A stretch of 64,000 bases of DNA from Brevundimonas goettingensis (GCF_017487405.1 NZ_CP062222.1:915001-979000); one strand, 5' to 3'. Counted from the first letter of the stretch, positions 52,458 to 61,609 are shown. A program made the numbers and translations. Notes: generated from the letters alone by a model not told the origin.

Positions 52458-52957
52458 AGCTCTTCGCGATCTACATCGGGGGCGAGCACCCCGGAGCCAA
52501 TATCGAGGTGCACGACATGCGATTTGTCGTCGCTCCGACCATCGAAGCCACCTACCCGACGCTGCTGCGCCAATGGTGGGGCAAGCCGGGCAGCTTGCAC
52601 GTCGACTGCTGGGCCGAGGTCGGTCACGCGGACGGCTATGAGGTCACACTGCGGTCCGAGCCCTTCGCGCGAGGCGAGCGGCTCTATTACGTCAATCTTG
52701 GGGGATACGACGGCGTCGACTTCGCGGAGAAGCACCGGAACGTCTTCGTCGTCGCCGACAGCCTGGCCGGCGCCAAGTCTCGCGCCATCAAGCTCGCGAA
52801 GGACTGGACCGACCCCCACCGCGACGAGATGTACGAGGCCGAACAGGCCTTCGCCCTGAGCGAGGTCGCCGCGGACCAGCGGCTGCATATTCACCTGACG
52901 CCGGGCCTGCAGACCGGACCCTTGCCCTTCACCTGCCGCTACACCCCGATCCGATAG
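52454..52957 (+). CDS. DUF1543 protein
   Basis: This 167-residue protein matches DUF1543 wording: KLFAIYIGGEHPGANIEVHDMRFVVA, then LHVDCWAEV, LYYVNLGGYDG and NVFVVADSLAGAK. Function is unknown. The TTG start at 52454 overlaps the upstream stop (TTGA), so it is translated together with the flavoprotein. Confidence 0.82.
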   Translation: MKLFAIYIGGEHPGANIEVHDMRFVVAPTIEATYPTLLRQWWGKPGSLHVDCWAEVGHADGYEVTLRSEPFARGERLYYVNLGGYDGVDFAEKHRNVFVVADSLAGAKSRAIKLAKDWTDPHRDEMYEAEQAFALSEVAADQRLHIHLTPGLQTGPLPFTCRYTPIR

Positions 52958-52960
52958 GCG

Positions 52961-54211
52961 TCACGCCGCCTCCTGCAGGGCGTACTGGCGGCAATGCTCA
53001 AGATAGGCGGCCTCGTGCAAGCCCATCAGTTCGACCACGCTCGACCACAGCCAGGACGGGGCGTCGAGTGTGGTGGAGCGACTATGGGCAAGGGTCGTGT
53101 TCCAGGCCGTCCGGTCGGGCTCGCTCATCTGGCGGCCATGCGCCTCGCCCACCACGCCGCCGAGATAGGTGGCAAGAGCGACGGCCTCGGCCGATGTGGT
53201 CTGCGACAGTTCGATCTTGAGGTCCTGCGGCGCCAGTTCGCGCACGGTGACGGCCTGACGGTCGAGACGACCCGCCCCCATCCGGTCTCCCAGATGGGGC
53301 GACAGGGCGCGCGCCCCGGTCAGAACACGCTGGCCGTTGTCGCGCGGCGTCGCCCCCTTCTCAGACCTTGGAGCCGCAGCCGCCACGGCGGCCTTGATGT
53401 CGATAAGGCGGGTCGAGGCCGACTTGCCTGACCCGATCCGGACCAGCGCCGCATAACGGCTGCGACCGAGCGAACTGCAGCCTTTCATCCAGTAGGCGGC
53501 GTCCACGAGCCGGACCGCGCGCCCGGCCTTGGCGCGTAAGACCCGGCTTCGGATCTCGTCGTCTTCCAGCAGGGCGCCGATGGCTTCGCGCTCCTCGGTC
53601 GTCAGCGGCCAGAAGCGCTTGCCCAAGGCGATTTTCGCCTGGGCGCCGTCCAGGCGATCTTGCGCCAGCTCCGGCCATCGCCGGTGCATGGAGTGGGACA
53701 GCAGACGTTCGACCAGGCGCGAACGCCCCGGGTTGCCATCGCCTTCCGCGGCGGGGTCCAGCGCCGCCTGATAGCCGACCATAAGGGCCTCCAGCACCCG
53801 CGCGGTCGTGACCCCCGGCAGGTCCGATCCCCGGAGCGCCGAGGCCAGCGACAGCCCCAGCCGGATGATGTCGTGCGCGGGATTGCCGATGACGGTCTGA
53901 TCCAGATCGCGAATCTGGATCGCGACTCGTCCTTTGTGATCGGCGATCGGACCCAGATTGCCAATGTGGCAGTCGCCACAGATCCACACCGGCGGCCCCT
54001 CGGGCACAAGGGCAGGGGAGGATTCCAGCCAGTCGTAGAATTGTTTGGTGCTGCCCCGGACATAGGCGTGCGCCGACCGCGCCATCTTCAGCCGCCGGCT
54101 CCGGGTCAGGTTCGCCTGCCGCTCGGAGGGCGAGCGGGCGATGTCTTTGTGGGTCATGATCGTTCGGGAAAGGACATCTCGGCCCCAAAGGCCAAGCTCG
54201 AGCAATCTCAA
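52961..54211 (-). CDS. DUF2252 protein
   Basis: This 416-residue protein has DUF2252 hallmarks: FYDWLESSPALVPEGPPVWICGDCHIGNLGPI, where GDxHxxN resembles the catalytic loop of kinase-like folds, then RDLDQTVIGNPAHDIIRLGLSLA. Activity is unknown; a phosphotransferase has been suggested from the fold. An internal ATG at 54157 (MTHKDIARS) may be the true start, as family members begin there. It is convergent with the DUF1543 gene 3 bp away. Confidence 0.83.
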   Translation of the reverse strand: MRLLELGLWGRDVLSRTIMTHKDIARSPSERQANLTRSRRLKMARSAHAYVRGSTKQFYDWLESSPALVPEGPPVWICGDCHIGNLGPIADHKGRVAIQIRDLDQTVIGNPAHDIIRLGLSLASALRGSDLPGVTTARVLEALMVGYQAALDPAAEGDGNPGRSRLVERLLSHSMHRRWPELAQDRLDGAQAKIALGKRFWPLTTEEREAIGALLEDDEIRSRVLRAKAGRAVRLVDAAYWMKGCSSLGRSRYAALVRIGSGKSASTRLIDIKAAVAAAAPRSEKGATPRDNGQRVLTGARALSPHLGDRMGAGRLDRQAVTVRELAPQDLKIELSQTTSAEAVALATYLGGVVGEAHGRQMSEPDRTAWNTTLAHSRSTTLDAPSWLWSSVVELMGLHEAAYLEHCRQYALQEAA

Positions 54212-54469
54212 CGGTGCGGGGGCGTAGCCGTTCCGCCAGAATGGCGCCTCCTGATCGTCCGCCCGTGAGAAGATGCTCCAGACGAAAATCGGAGAGATGC
54301 CCGGCTAGCGTCGAGTTCCTGGTGCGTGTTGTCGGCACAGGCGGCTGGAACGGGCCGGACTCGTAAATCCGGCGATCCTTCCTATATGAAAGCTGCCTGC
54401 GCCGAACCGCTGCACGCAGATCGGGCCCGATCGTCTTTGCGATCACGGGCGCGCTCCTGAGACCATTCA

Positions 54470-54658
54470 ATGACCAGTCGCCCGCCACCCGATCTCGAGG
54501 CCGAGAACGCCTATCTGCGCATGCGTGTCGCCCAACTCGAGAATGATGTCGTGGATCTCTCCGCACAGGTCATCCGGGCGCAACAGCAAGCCGAGCGGCG
54601 TCTGAACCGGTCTGTTCCGGCCGAGCCGAATCCCCTGAGCGGCGGACAATCGTTCTAG
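54470..54658 (+). CDS. Small coiled-coil protein
   Basis: This 62-residue protein starts MTSRPPPDLEAENAYLRMRVAQLENDVVDLSAQV, a heptad pattern expected to form a coiled coil, then an unstructured tail. It resembles ORFs sitting before small regulatory genes but no family is known. The 258 bp before it, between DUF2252 and this ORF, hold divergent promoters only. Confidence 0.5.
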   Translation: MTSRPPPDLEAENAYLRMRVAQLENDVVDLSAQVIRAQQQAERRLNRSVPAEPNPLSGGQSF

Positions 54659-54698
54659 CGAATTAACCGCCAATCCTTATGCGCATCGGAAGCCCCGT

Positions 54699-55046
54699 AT
54701 GATCGAAGAGAATTTTGTCAGGCTGTACGCGTCCGATTTTGTACGTATGGCCAAGCGCCCCGGACTCATGGCCGCGGATGATCCCGCGCTGGAAAGGCGC
54801 ATCGTCGAGGCCCGCAAACATGCCGGCGTCATGGACGCCCGGAAGGGAGAAGGCCATCTAGCGGCGCTGATCAGCCGGTTGAAGGATGAGGCGGGTCGGC
54901 TCCCTTCGACGATCCACAACGTCTTGGCCGATGACATCGGTGCGATCGCGAGCCGACACCGATTTCTGGCGGAGGTCGCTTCTCGGCTTGGCGCCGTGGA
55001 GCAGACCTTGCCGGATCGGAGCAGCCGGATCGCCAGCTTCGTTTGA
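54699..55046 (+). CDS. Hypothetical protein
   Basis: This 115-residue, largely helical, soluble protein (MIEENFVRLYASDFVRMAKRPGL, then VEARKHAGVMDARKGEG) is not recognised. It lies 40 bp after the coiled-coil ORF and may be co-transcribed. Convergent with the barrel protein at 55086. Third-position G+C is slightly lower than average, so it may be a later acquisition. Confidence 0.5.
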   Translation: MIEENFVRLYASDFVRMAKRPGLMAADDPALERRIVEARKHAGVMDARKGEGHLAALISRLKDEAGRLPSTIHNVLADDIGAIASRHRFLAEVASRLGAVEQTLPDRSSRIASFV

Positions 55047-55085
55047 AAACCGGCGTGTCGTGCGGCTGCGGATAGCCCGACTCCC

Positions 55086-56426
55086 TCAGTCCATGCCGAA
55101 CGACCAGGCGTGGCCGAACTGCAGGTACCAGATGAAACCGCCGGGGCCCCAGGCGAAGTCGGCGCCGGCGTCCATGCCGAGCCTGCGCGCCAGACGGTAG
55201 CGGAAGCCGACACCGCCGGCCCAGATGTCGCCCGAGTCCGAGAAGATGCGGCGGTCGCCGCTGTCGGCCGAGCCATAGCCGGCGAAGGCCAGCAGGGCCC
55301 AGCGCGGCGAGACCTGCCAGGTCGTCTCGACCTCTGTGCTGACGGCGGTCATGCCCTGGTATTCGGCGGCCTGAACGCCGCGCAGACTGACGGCCGGGGC
55401 GTAGAAGAAGGGGAAGTCGTCGCGGATGGCGTCGATCTGGACCTTGGCGCCATAGCGGACGGGACCGGCGACCGGGCCAAAGACGTACAGATCGGCGGCA
55501 TAGACCTCATAGTCGCGATCGCTGCCGAAGGCCTCGCGATTGAACTTGCCCTCGACATAGGCATTCACGCCGCGCGTCGGGCTGATGGCGTTGTCGCGGC
55601 TGTCGAAGTGAAGGCCCAGACCCAGGGCGCCGGTCTGGAGGGTCATGCCGAAGTCGTCGGCGACGTCCTCCGGCAGGAAGCTGGTGTTGATGGTCGAGGT
55701 GAGCTTGCGAAAGTCGAAGACCGGACCGATCGAGAAGCGGTCGTCGCTGAAATGCCAGAGGGCCGAGCCGACGATGCCGTAGTCGTACTGGCTGGTGTAT
55801 TCGACGCCGTCGGGCGCGAAGGCGGGGAAGGTGTCGAGGGTGACCTCGCCATGGCCGATGCCGAAGCGGTAGTTCAGCCGCCCGTCGAAGGCGTAGCCGC
55901 TCTGGAAATAGCCGAGACCCTCCGAGCCGTTGCCGGTCCGGAAGGCGCCGATGATGTGCCGGGTCACCTGACGCGGATGCTCCGGATTGGCCTTGAAGAA
56001 GGCCAGGGCCACGCCGCCGCCGCCGTCCACCGCCGGCTCGGTGATGATGATCGGCGCCGGGATGAAGCCGCCCTTGGCCAGGAAGGCCGAGAAGTCGAGG
56101 GCGTGGTCTTCGGGGTCTATGAACTGGGAGAAGAAGCTGTGTTTGACCCGCGGCGTGGCGAGGGTTGAGCCGGCCTCCGGCGCGTCCTGTGGGGGCGGCG
56201 GGCTCGTCGGCTCGCGGTTTTCCGGCCCGGCGACGGGTTCGGCCTGAACGGGGGCCGCCTGGAACGCCAGGCTGAGGAAGAGAGCGCCGAAGACCCATGT
56301 TCCGCCGAGCCTCGCTCGACCGGCGACTGCCTCGACCGCCCGAGGATTTCCGATTTGTCTGCCCGGCACGGTCGGCCTCCTCGCGGATCTGACCTCACCT
56401 TGAAGCGACCGCCCCGGCGCAGGCAT
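55086..56426 (-). CDS. BamA/TamA-like outer membrane beta-barrel protein (surface antigen family)
   Basis: This 446-residue frame encodes a hydrophobic signal segment near 42-62 (WVFGALFLSLAFQAAPVQAEP), a Pro-rich linker and a C-terminal barrel: LGLHFDSRDNAISPTRGVNAYVEGKF is the Omp85-type strand before the lid-loop region, and it ends WYLQFGHAWSFGMD. POTRA domains are absent, so it is an isolated barrel of the bacterial surface antigen family. The true start may be nearer the signal peptide. It lies downstream of the pilus operon but is probably separate. Confidence 0.75.
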   Translation of the reverse strand: MPAPGRSLQGEVRSARRPTVPGRQIGNPRAVEAVAGRARLGGTWVFGALFLSLAFQAAPVQAEPVAGPENREPTSPPPPQDAPEAGSTLATPRVKHSFFSQFIDPEDHALDFSAFLAKGGFIPAPIIITEPAVDGGGGVALAFFKANPEHPRQVTRHIIGAFRTGNGSEGLGYFQSGYAFDGRLNYRFGIGHGEVTLDTFPAFAPDGVEYTSQYDYGIVGSALWHFSDDRFSIGPVFDFRKLTSTINTSFLPEDVADDFGMTLQTGALGLGLHFDSRDNAISPTRGVNAYVEGKFNREAFGSDRDYEVYAADLYVFGPVAGPVRYGAKVQIDAIRDDFPFFYAPAVSLRGVQAAEYQGMTAVSTEVETTWQVSPRWALLAFAGYGSADSGDRRIFSDSGDIWAGGVGFRYRLARRLGMDAGADFAWGPGGFIWYLQFGHAWSFGMD

Positions 56427-56476
56427 CCGGGGAAACCCCGATCGGAGGCGGCAGGAAATCCCGTGAGATTACAGGT

Positions 56477-56671
56477 CTAGAAGCTGTAGACGATCCGGCC
56501 GACCTCGCGGGTCACCCGAGGTGGTGCGTCGCGCGAGCCGCCGCAGACCGCGCCCGACGTCGAAAGGACGCAGGTCTGCTCCACCCGCACCCTCACCATC
56601 ATCGGCACACTGGAGGCCGGGGGAGGGGTATGGGCGTTCTGGAACACCGCGAGGAGGAGCATCGAGACCAC
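56477..56671 (-). CDS. Small secreted protein at the end of the pilus operon
   Basis: This 64-residue protein has a short hydrophobic N-terminus (MVSMLLLAVFQNA) and a small mature part with two Cys (EQTCVLSTSGAVCGG). It ends REVGRIVYSF, somewhat like the closing strand of spore-coat-U subunits. It lies 13 bp after the second SCPU gene in the same operon. Function is unknown; it could be a short pilin-like subunit. Confidence 0.5.
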   Translation of the reverse strand: MVSMLLLAVFQNAHTPPPASSVPMMVRVRVEQTCVLSTSGAVCGGSRDAPPRVTREVGRIVYSF

Positions 56672-56684
56672 ACCGCGACCAAGC

Positions 56685-57146
56685 CTAGAACGCCACTTCG
56701 ATCAAGAGCGTATCCGAATAACTGCCTGCCGGCACGCGCTGACCAGGAGGGATAACACCGAAAATCGGCCAACTCGCCCGGCCTATGGTGCGTGTACGCG
56801 GCGCCGGAAAGGCGACCGTCCCCGCCGTGCCGTCACCCAGCACCAGCCGCCGGGTCGGCTCGGCGTAGAGGTTGTAGTGCAGTTCGGAAGACCCTGCAGT
56901 CATAGTGCGGTCGACATAGTTTCCCGACCTGCCTGCGCTCAGGGTCACCACGGGGACGGCCGCGCTGCCCTCGCCGGGGAGGCAGAAGACCTCGAGCCGT
57001 CCGATGTTGGTCGTGGGGCTGGCGTTCAGGCTGCGGTAGGGCGCGAAGGTGAGGCCGGTCACGCTGATCCTGCAGGCTCCGCTCTGGGCTGCGGCGGGGA
57101 CGGTGGGCAGGGTCAACAGCACGGTCACGATTATCAAGGCACGCAT
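56685..57146 (-). CDS. Spore coat U-domain pilus subunit, tip-type
   Basis: This 153-residue precursor has a signal peptide (IIVTVLLTLPTVPAAAQ) and an SCPU domain: CRISVTGLTFAPYRSLNASPTTNIGRLEVFC, GRSGNYVDRTM, and the closing VPAGSYSDTLLIEVAF. In Csu pili such domains form the rod and the adhesive tip; being after the usher, this one may be the tip or a minor subunit, although CsuE has two domains and this has one. It overlaps the usher stop by 13 bp. Confidence 0.82.
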   Translation of the reverse strand: MRALIIVTVLLTLPTVPAAAQSGACRISVTGLTFAPYRSLNASPTTNIGRLEVFCLPGEGSAAVPVVTLSAGRSGNYVDRTMTAGSSELHYNLYAEPTRRLVLGDGTAGTVAFPAPRTRTIGRASWPIFGVIPPGQRVPAGSYSDTLLIEVAF

Positions 57147-59488
57147 GGATAGGGTCCCAACCGGGGCAGGGCGCTTTCGGATTCCGCGACGGTGAACCGG
57201 GCGGCGCAGCCGCCGCCACGCCAGCGCACCTCCAGCCGGTTCTCGCCGAGTGTCAGGCCACGCACGTAGATTTCCCCGCCGAACCCCAGCGGCGCTTCCG
57301 CATCCTGCCCGACCAGCCGAACGCTGGCCCCGGCGGGCGGAGTCTCGCCGTCGGGGGTGTGGAGCACGATGATGGCCGCCCGCGCCCGGGTCACCTCGAA
57401 GCGGGTCACCATACCGGCGCCGGCGCGGGGTGCGACGAGCAGGGTGTTGTCGGACAGGGCGGCATCGATCGGCAGGTCGGTGGCATCCAGCGATATCGCG
57501 TTCGGGAGCCAGGACTGGAGATCGGTGACGAGCAGTCGTCCCGATCCGTTGGTCCGTCCGACCGGTCGGTTCTCGAGCGCGACCCGGACGCCTTGCGTGC
57601 CCGCGGTGTCCACCACCGTGAATCCATCGTCGATCCGGCTGGTCAGGAACGCCTGTCCGCCCATCAGCACCAGGGATTGAGCGATCTCGGCCTGTAGCCC
57701 GGTCGAGTCATTGATGCGGGTCGCTCGCGCGAACAGCTCGGCGCGGGCGCCGTGCCAGCTCGCGTCCGCGGATACGGCGGCGTTATCGTCCTGATCGGCG
57801 GCGGCATAGAACTGCCAGTCGAGCCGGTTCTCGAATTGCTGGCCCTGAAACTGGATTTCGCTGTCGGGCCGGCCGTCACGCCAGCTCTGCTGGGCGAAAC
57901 CCTGCACATTCTGACCCAGGGGCATTGTCAGGGAAAAGAGCCCGCCCCAGGCCCCCGTGCCGGTGTCTGCATAAGCCGAGGCGGAGAGGCGGATGCGACG
58001 GCGATTTCCAACGTCCACGCCGTATGTCCCGGATACGACGCTGGTGAGGGTGCGGTTCTCGGCGAGCTCTCGCGCATAGACGAGATTCATCTGGCCGAGG
58101 CTGCCGAAATTGTATCCGAGCGATCCGGTCAACCGTTCGACATATCGGGAATACCCAAACCAGCCCGGGAGATCGACGTAGTCGAAACTGCGAACATAGG
58201 CCGCCGAAACGTTGAGGCGTGCGGTCATGCGCGACGCGGCGGCATAAACGGCGAACCCGTCATTGCCCCCGGCCCGGCTGCCGAGCACAGCGCCGTCAAA
58301 CACCAGGAACCGGCCCACGGCGGTCGTCGCGCCAAGGCCGCCGCCCCAATAGTCGCTGGATCCTGAAACAAAGCCGCGCAGCGTGACCGTGTCGCTCGCC
58401 GCATAGGCGCCGCTGCCCGAGATGAAGAAGGGCCCGTAGTCATTGCTGTTCAGATTGTAATTCTCTCGCGGGAAGCCGGCCGCGACGGAGTAGTCGGTCT
58501 TGCCTTTCGCAAGCAGGCTGTTGCCGGCGTAGAAGGGCAGGTCCACCTCGACCCGCCGCCCGGACTGTTCGGTTACGACCGCCCGGATCGTATTGGCGCC
58601 CGTGACCACCGGAAGGTCCCTCAACAATATCGGGCCGGGCGTCACCGCGTCCGAATAGCGCTGAATGCCGTTGATGAAGACATCGACGGTCGAGGGGACC
58701 GAGACCTCTTGTGTCAACGTCGGCACGGGGGTGGTGACGAGATCGGGCCTCAGGCCGAAGTCCCGCCTCAACTGGACGCCCCCGAAGCGCAGGGTGCGGA
58801 ACCAGTTCGGCCCGACGGTGAAGGAATCGCCCAGTCGCAGGCGGCGGCTATGTCCGGGATCGTCGAAGTCGATGCGGGTTTCCAGCCGGGTGAATCGCAT
58901 CTCTTCCTGAGGTCCGCCGGAGATCACGCCGCCGCTGGAGGCGGTGAACACCGGCGAAAAGAGCCGCGTATCGAGGTTGACCGAGAAACTGCGCGAGAAC
59001 ATCGGGTCGTCTTCGCGCGGCGACCATTGGCCGAAGGCGTCCCAGGCCAGCATCGCGCCCCAGTCCGCGCGCGCCTCGATCCGCGCGATGCCGGGTGAGA
59101 CCCGCAGTTCCGTGGTCTTGAGAAGGCGGGGGGCGGCGGTGAAGTCGATGGTCTGGGCGCGCTCGTCTGTCGTCCAGCTGAGCCCCGCGACCCGATCCAG
59201 CCAGATCCAGGCTTCGCCCTGGATCGGCGTTGCCAGCCCCGCGTCGAGCACGAAGCCGAGGCCGTCGAACTGTTCGGCGGGGATGCGCAGCCGGCCCTGG
59301 TCGCTCACGAAGCGCCCGACCAGACCCAGGGGCCAGTGGTTGATGCTGACGTCGAGCAGATAGATTTCGAGGGCGTTCTCTCGGGCGGCCGGCGCGGGAT
59401 CGACTGGCTGCGCCCAGGCTGTCGGCGCGGTGGCCATGGTCGTCAGCAGAAGCGAAACCAGGGCGGTCTCATGGCGCGAGCGGAACAT
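57134..59488 (-). CDS. Outer membrane usher of an archaic (Csu-type) chaperone-usher pilus
   Basis: This 784-residue precursor has a signal peptide (SLLLTTMATAPTAWAQ). Order seen: N-terminal chaperone-binding domain (EIYLLDVSINHWPLG), beta-barrel with the conserved PTLTQEVSVPSTVDVFINGIQRY split by the plug, then C-terminal domains ending LEVRWRGGG. It forms the pore that assembles SCPU subunits delivered by the chaperone encoded just upstream, whose gene it overlaps by 20 bp. Length fits CsuD ushers (about 830 aa). Confidence 0.88.
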   Translation of the reverse strand: MFRSRHETALVSLLLTTMATAPTAWAQPVDPAPAARENALEIYLLDVSINHWPLGLVGRFVSDQGRLRIPAEQFDGLGFVLDAGLATPIQGEAWIWLDRVAGLSWTTDERAQTIDFTAAPRLLKTTELRVSPGIARIEARADWGAMLAWDAFGQWSPREDDPMFSRSFSVNLDTRLFSPVFTASSGGVISGGPQEEMRFTRLETRIDFDDPGHSRRLRLGDSFTVGPNWFRTLRFGGVQLRRDFGLRPDLVTTPVPTLTQEVSVPSTVDVFINGIQRYSDAVTPGPILLRDLPVVTGANTIRAVVTEQSGRRVEVDLPFYAGNSLLAKGKTDYSVAAGFPRENYNLNSNDYGPFFISGSGAYAASDTVTLRGFVSGSSDYWGGGLGATTAVGRFLVFDGAVLGSRAGGNDGFAVYAAASRMTARLNVSAAYVRSFDYVDLPGWFGYSRYVERLTGSLGYNFGSLGQMNLVYARELAENRTLTSVVSGTYGVDVGNRRRIRLSASAYADTGTGAWGGLFSLTMPLGQNVQGFAQQSWRDGRPDSEIQFQGQQFENRLDWQFYAAADQDDNAAVSADASWHGARAELFARATRINDSTGLQAEIAQSLVLMGGQAFLTSRIDDGFTVVDTAGTQGVRVALENRPVGRTNGSGRLLVTDLQSWLPNAISLDATDLPIDAALSDNTLLVAPRAGAGMVTRFEVTRARAAIIVLHTPDGETPPAGASVRLVGQDAEAPLGFGGEIYVRGLTLGENRLEVRWRGGGCAARFTVAESESALPRLGPYPCVP

Positions 59489-60170
59489 CGGCGCGGACCT
59501 GGCCGAACTCGCCTTCGCCCGCGATCGTCAGCGATTGCGTCTCGCCGGGCACGCCCCCGATCGTCCAGACCCGCTGGGCGCCGGCCAGCACATAGCCTTC
59601 GAGCGGGGCGCCGACCGTCTGGCCCCCGGCGCTGAGGGCGGCGCCGACCAGTCGCTCGTGAGCGGCGCCATCGTTGGTCGCGGTCAGGGTGACCAAGGTC
59701 CCGTTTCGGACGGCGGTCCACTGAAGCCTCGGCCGGTCGGTGATGGCCGTGGTGACGAAGACGGGGACGAGGGCCCGGACCGCGGTGCGTACGCCTGCGC
59801 CGCTCGGCGACGCGTCGCTCGGGATCTGGTCGATCACCAGACGGAAGGCGCGCTCGCGGTCGGCGGCGGGCAGGTTCTCGATCACCAGCCGGATCACCTG
59901 GGACTCGCCGGGCGCCAGGGTTGCCTGCGGCGGGCTGGCGAGCAGGACGGCGGAAGGGGCGTACTGATCGGTCCCGTCCGCCTGGCTCCAGTCCATCGCC
60001 CGGACCTGAATATTGGCCGGGGTGTCGTTGGAGTTGCGGATGGTCAGGGTCGTGGTCCGCTCGGGTCCGACCATCTGCAGGCGCGTCGGCCCGATCTCGA
60101 TGGAGTCCGCGAGGGCGGACGATGCCGCCAGAAGCGCCGCGAGGGCGCCGATCATCAAGGCGCGTGTCAT
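59469..60170 (-). CDS. Periplasmic pilus chaperone (Csu-type)
   Basis: This 233-residue precursor has a signal peptide (MIGALAALLAASSALA) and two immunoglobulin-like domains: SIEIGPTRLQMVGPERTTTLTIRNSNDTPANIQVRAMDW is the G1-type donor domain, and FRLVIDQIPSD is the conserved chaperone core. It binds SCPU subunits by donor-strand complementation and carries them to the usher. The ATG at 60170 is chosen for its signal peptide; the open frame to 61022 upstream is antisense-like padding over another gene. Confidence 0.88.
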   Translation of the reverse strand: MTRALMIGALAALLAASSALADSIEIGPTRLQMVGPERTTTLTIRNSNDTPANIQVRAMDWSQADGTDQYAPSAVLLASPPQATLAPGESQVIRLVIENLPAADRERAFRLVIDQIPSDASPSGAGVRTAVRALVPVFVTTAITDRPRLQWTAVRNGTLVTLTATNDGAAHERLVGAALSAGGQTVGAPLEGYVLAGAQRVWTIGGVPGETQSLTIAGEGEFGQVRADVPLAP

Positions 60171-60178
60171 GGAAGCTC

Positions 60179-60655
60179 CTAGAACTGGATGGTCACACGG
60201 ACCATGTCGACATAGTTGCCGGCCGGTACGACCTGTCCCGTCGGGACCTGGCCGTAGACGGTGTAGGTCACGGTCTGGCCCGTGTTGTCCTGCCCCGACA
60301 GCTGCCAGGCCGCGCCGCCGGTGTTGATCGGATCCTGCAAGGCCGCGTCGCGGAAGATCTGATAGTTGAGATTGGCCGGACCGCTCATGCGTCGGGCCTG
60401 TGGATTGCCCGATCCGCCTCCGTCCATGCTGACGGTCGCCGCCGATCCGGGCGTGCAGCGCACGGTCACGACGGTCGTCGCCGTAGACGCGGCCGCAGAA
60501 CTGTAGACACCGAAATTCAGATCCTGTGCGGTCACCTGACAATCGGCCACGACCTGGGCGCGGACTGCGAACTGGGCCGTCTTGGTCTGGGCCAGAGCGA
60601 CGCCGGGAACGACTATCGCCGCAAGACCCCCAACCAGCCAAATCCGTCGCATCAC
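60179..60655 (-). CDS. Spore coat U-domain major pilin subunit
   Basis: This 158-residue precursor has a signal peptide (RIWLVGGLAAIVVPGVALAQ) and an SCPU domain starting FAVRAQVVADCQVTAQDLNFGVYSS and ending VVPAGNYVDMVRVTIQF. As first gene of the operon it is the likely rod subunit (CsuA/B-like). The order subunit, chaperone, usher, subunit is that of archaic Csu pili used for attachment and biofilm formation, which would oppose the EAL phosphodiesterase at 20116. Confidence 0.86.
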   Translation of the reverse strand: MMRRIWLVGGLAAIVVPGVALAQTKTAQFAVRAQVVADCQVTAQDLNFGVYSSAAASTATTVVTVRCTPGSAATVSMDGGGSGNPQARRMSGPANLNYQIFRDAALQDPINTGGAAWQLSGQDNTGQTVTYTVYGQVPTGQVVPAGNYVDMVRVTIQF

Positions 60656-60947
60656 ACCCTCCCGGCCCTGAAAGCACGGAGGTTAGCCACGTCCGGACGG
60701 GGACCAATCGGCACAAACCCCTAGCGCTCCCGCAGCCCGCGGAGTCGAGCTCGGCAGGGAGAGGGACACAGCGCCAACGGCCGCGGTGCGATCGATTCTC
60801 GGGGTTCGCGGCGCCGGATATCAGGGTTCGACCGGATGGGATGAGAGACGGAAAAGGTGTCTTCTGAGCGTGCCCGACAGCCCGGTAGCCCCCCAACCGC
60901 CGGATGACGTCGGGTCCCGGAACGCCCCAACTCCCGGGCGCACTCGG

Positions 60948-60981
60948 CCCCGCGTTCTCCGACGCGGGGTCGTTTTCTTTT
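60948..60981 (+). terminator. Intrinsic terminator with no annotated plus-strand gene
   Basis: CCCCGCGT (60948-60955) pairs with ACGCGGGG (60962-60969) and is followed by a T-rich run (TTTTCTTTT, 60973-60981). This is a standard plus-strand terminator, but no plus-strand gene lies before it. Confidence 0.65.
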
Positions 60982-61024
60982 GGCCGCAAGCCCGTGGGCC
61001 TGACGGATACCTCCAGACGCAAAT

Positions 61025-61052
61025 CGGCCCCGCGCTGGAAGACGCGGGGCCG
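61025..61052 (-). terminator. Hairpin downstream of the DUF1622 gene
   Basis: CGGCCCCGCG and CGCGGGGCCG form a perfect 10-bp stem with an 8-base loop, 24 bp after the minus-strand stop at 61076. The following T-run is short (ATTTG), so termination may be partial. Confidence 0.5.
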
Positions 61053-61075
61053 TCGGTGCGGTGGAGATCAGAGGT

Positions 61076-61450
61076 TCAGGCGGCGGGGGCGACGGTCTCG
61101 GATCTCTCCGGCTCGGCCAGGGTCTCGACATCGCGGGCCAGGAAGAAGTTGAGCACGGTGCGGATGGCGGCGATGGCGGCCAGCTGGCCGATTTCGGTCC
61201 AGTTGGGCGCGATGGCCGTGTCGGCGATATCGGCGGCCAGAGCGAACTCCAGCGCCAGCATCAGCCAGGCCGCCAAGGCGATCCAGGCCGGCTTGTACGC
61301 GCCGCCGGGACTGTCGCTCAAAAGGGGTTTGAGGCACATGAGGGCGGCCTTGCACGCGCCGACCACCACGCAGAGCACCGCGAGGAACTCGCACAGCAGC
61401 GAGACGTAGCTCGCGACCTCCTTGAACACGGATTCCATATCCACCTCCAA
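61076..61450 (-). CDS. DUF1622 membrane protein
   Basis: This 124-residue inner membrane protein has three hydrophobic helices (about 15-40, 54-75, 86-105). ALEFALAADIADTAIAPNW and AIAAIRTVLNFFLARDVE are the DUF1622 signature. Function is unknown; homologues often lie near stress or DUF202-type genes, as here. An ATG at 61438 is an alternative start. Confidence 0.85.
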   Translation of the reverse strand: MEVDMESVFKEVASYVSLLCEFLAVLCVVVGACKAALMCLKPLLSDSPGGAYKPAWIALAAWLMLALEFALAADIADTAIAPNWTEIGQLAAIAAIRTVLNFFLARDVETLAEPERSETVAPAA

Positions 61451-61609
61451 AAGCCAGGAGACAGAGGAGACCAGCCTTCAAGCGCGCCCGGCATCGGGTC
61501 AAACCCGACAGGGAACCTTCCGGAGAGACAGGGGGGCTGGGGGAAAGACCTGATCGTCAAGCCGGGGCCGCGGGGATTGGATGAGGCCACATCAACCCGC
61601 GAGGCCTCC

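Larger units (their letters stand above)
60656..61075. other. Pilus operon leader region with two related hairpins
   Basis: No gene is seen. The minus strand carries the pilus promoter. Two GC-rich hairpins sharing GGCCCCGCG lie at 60948-60969 and 61025-61052. Upstream of the first, on the minus strand, the transcript of the pilus operon must pass both. Confidence 0.5.

Noticed and set aside
60170..61022. Long N-terminal extension of the pilus chaperone frame
   Set aside because: It runs antisense-like across the SCPU gene in another frame; the ATG at 60170 gives a proper signal peptide.
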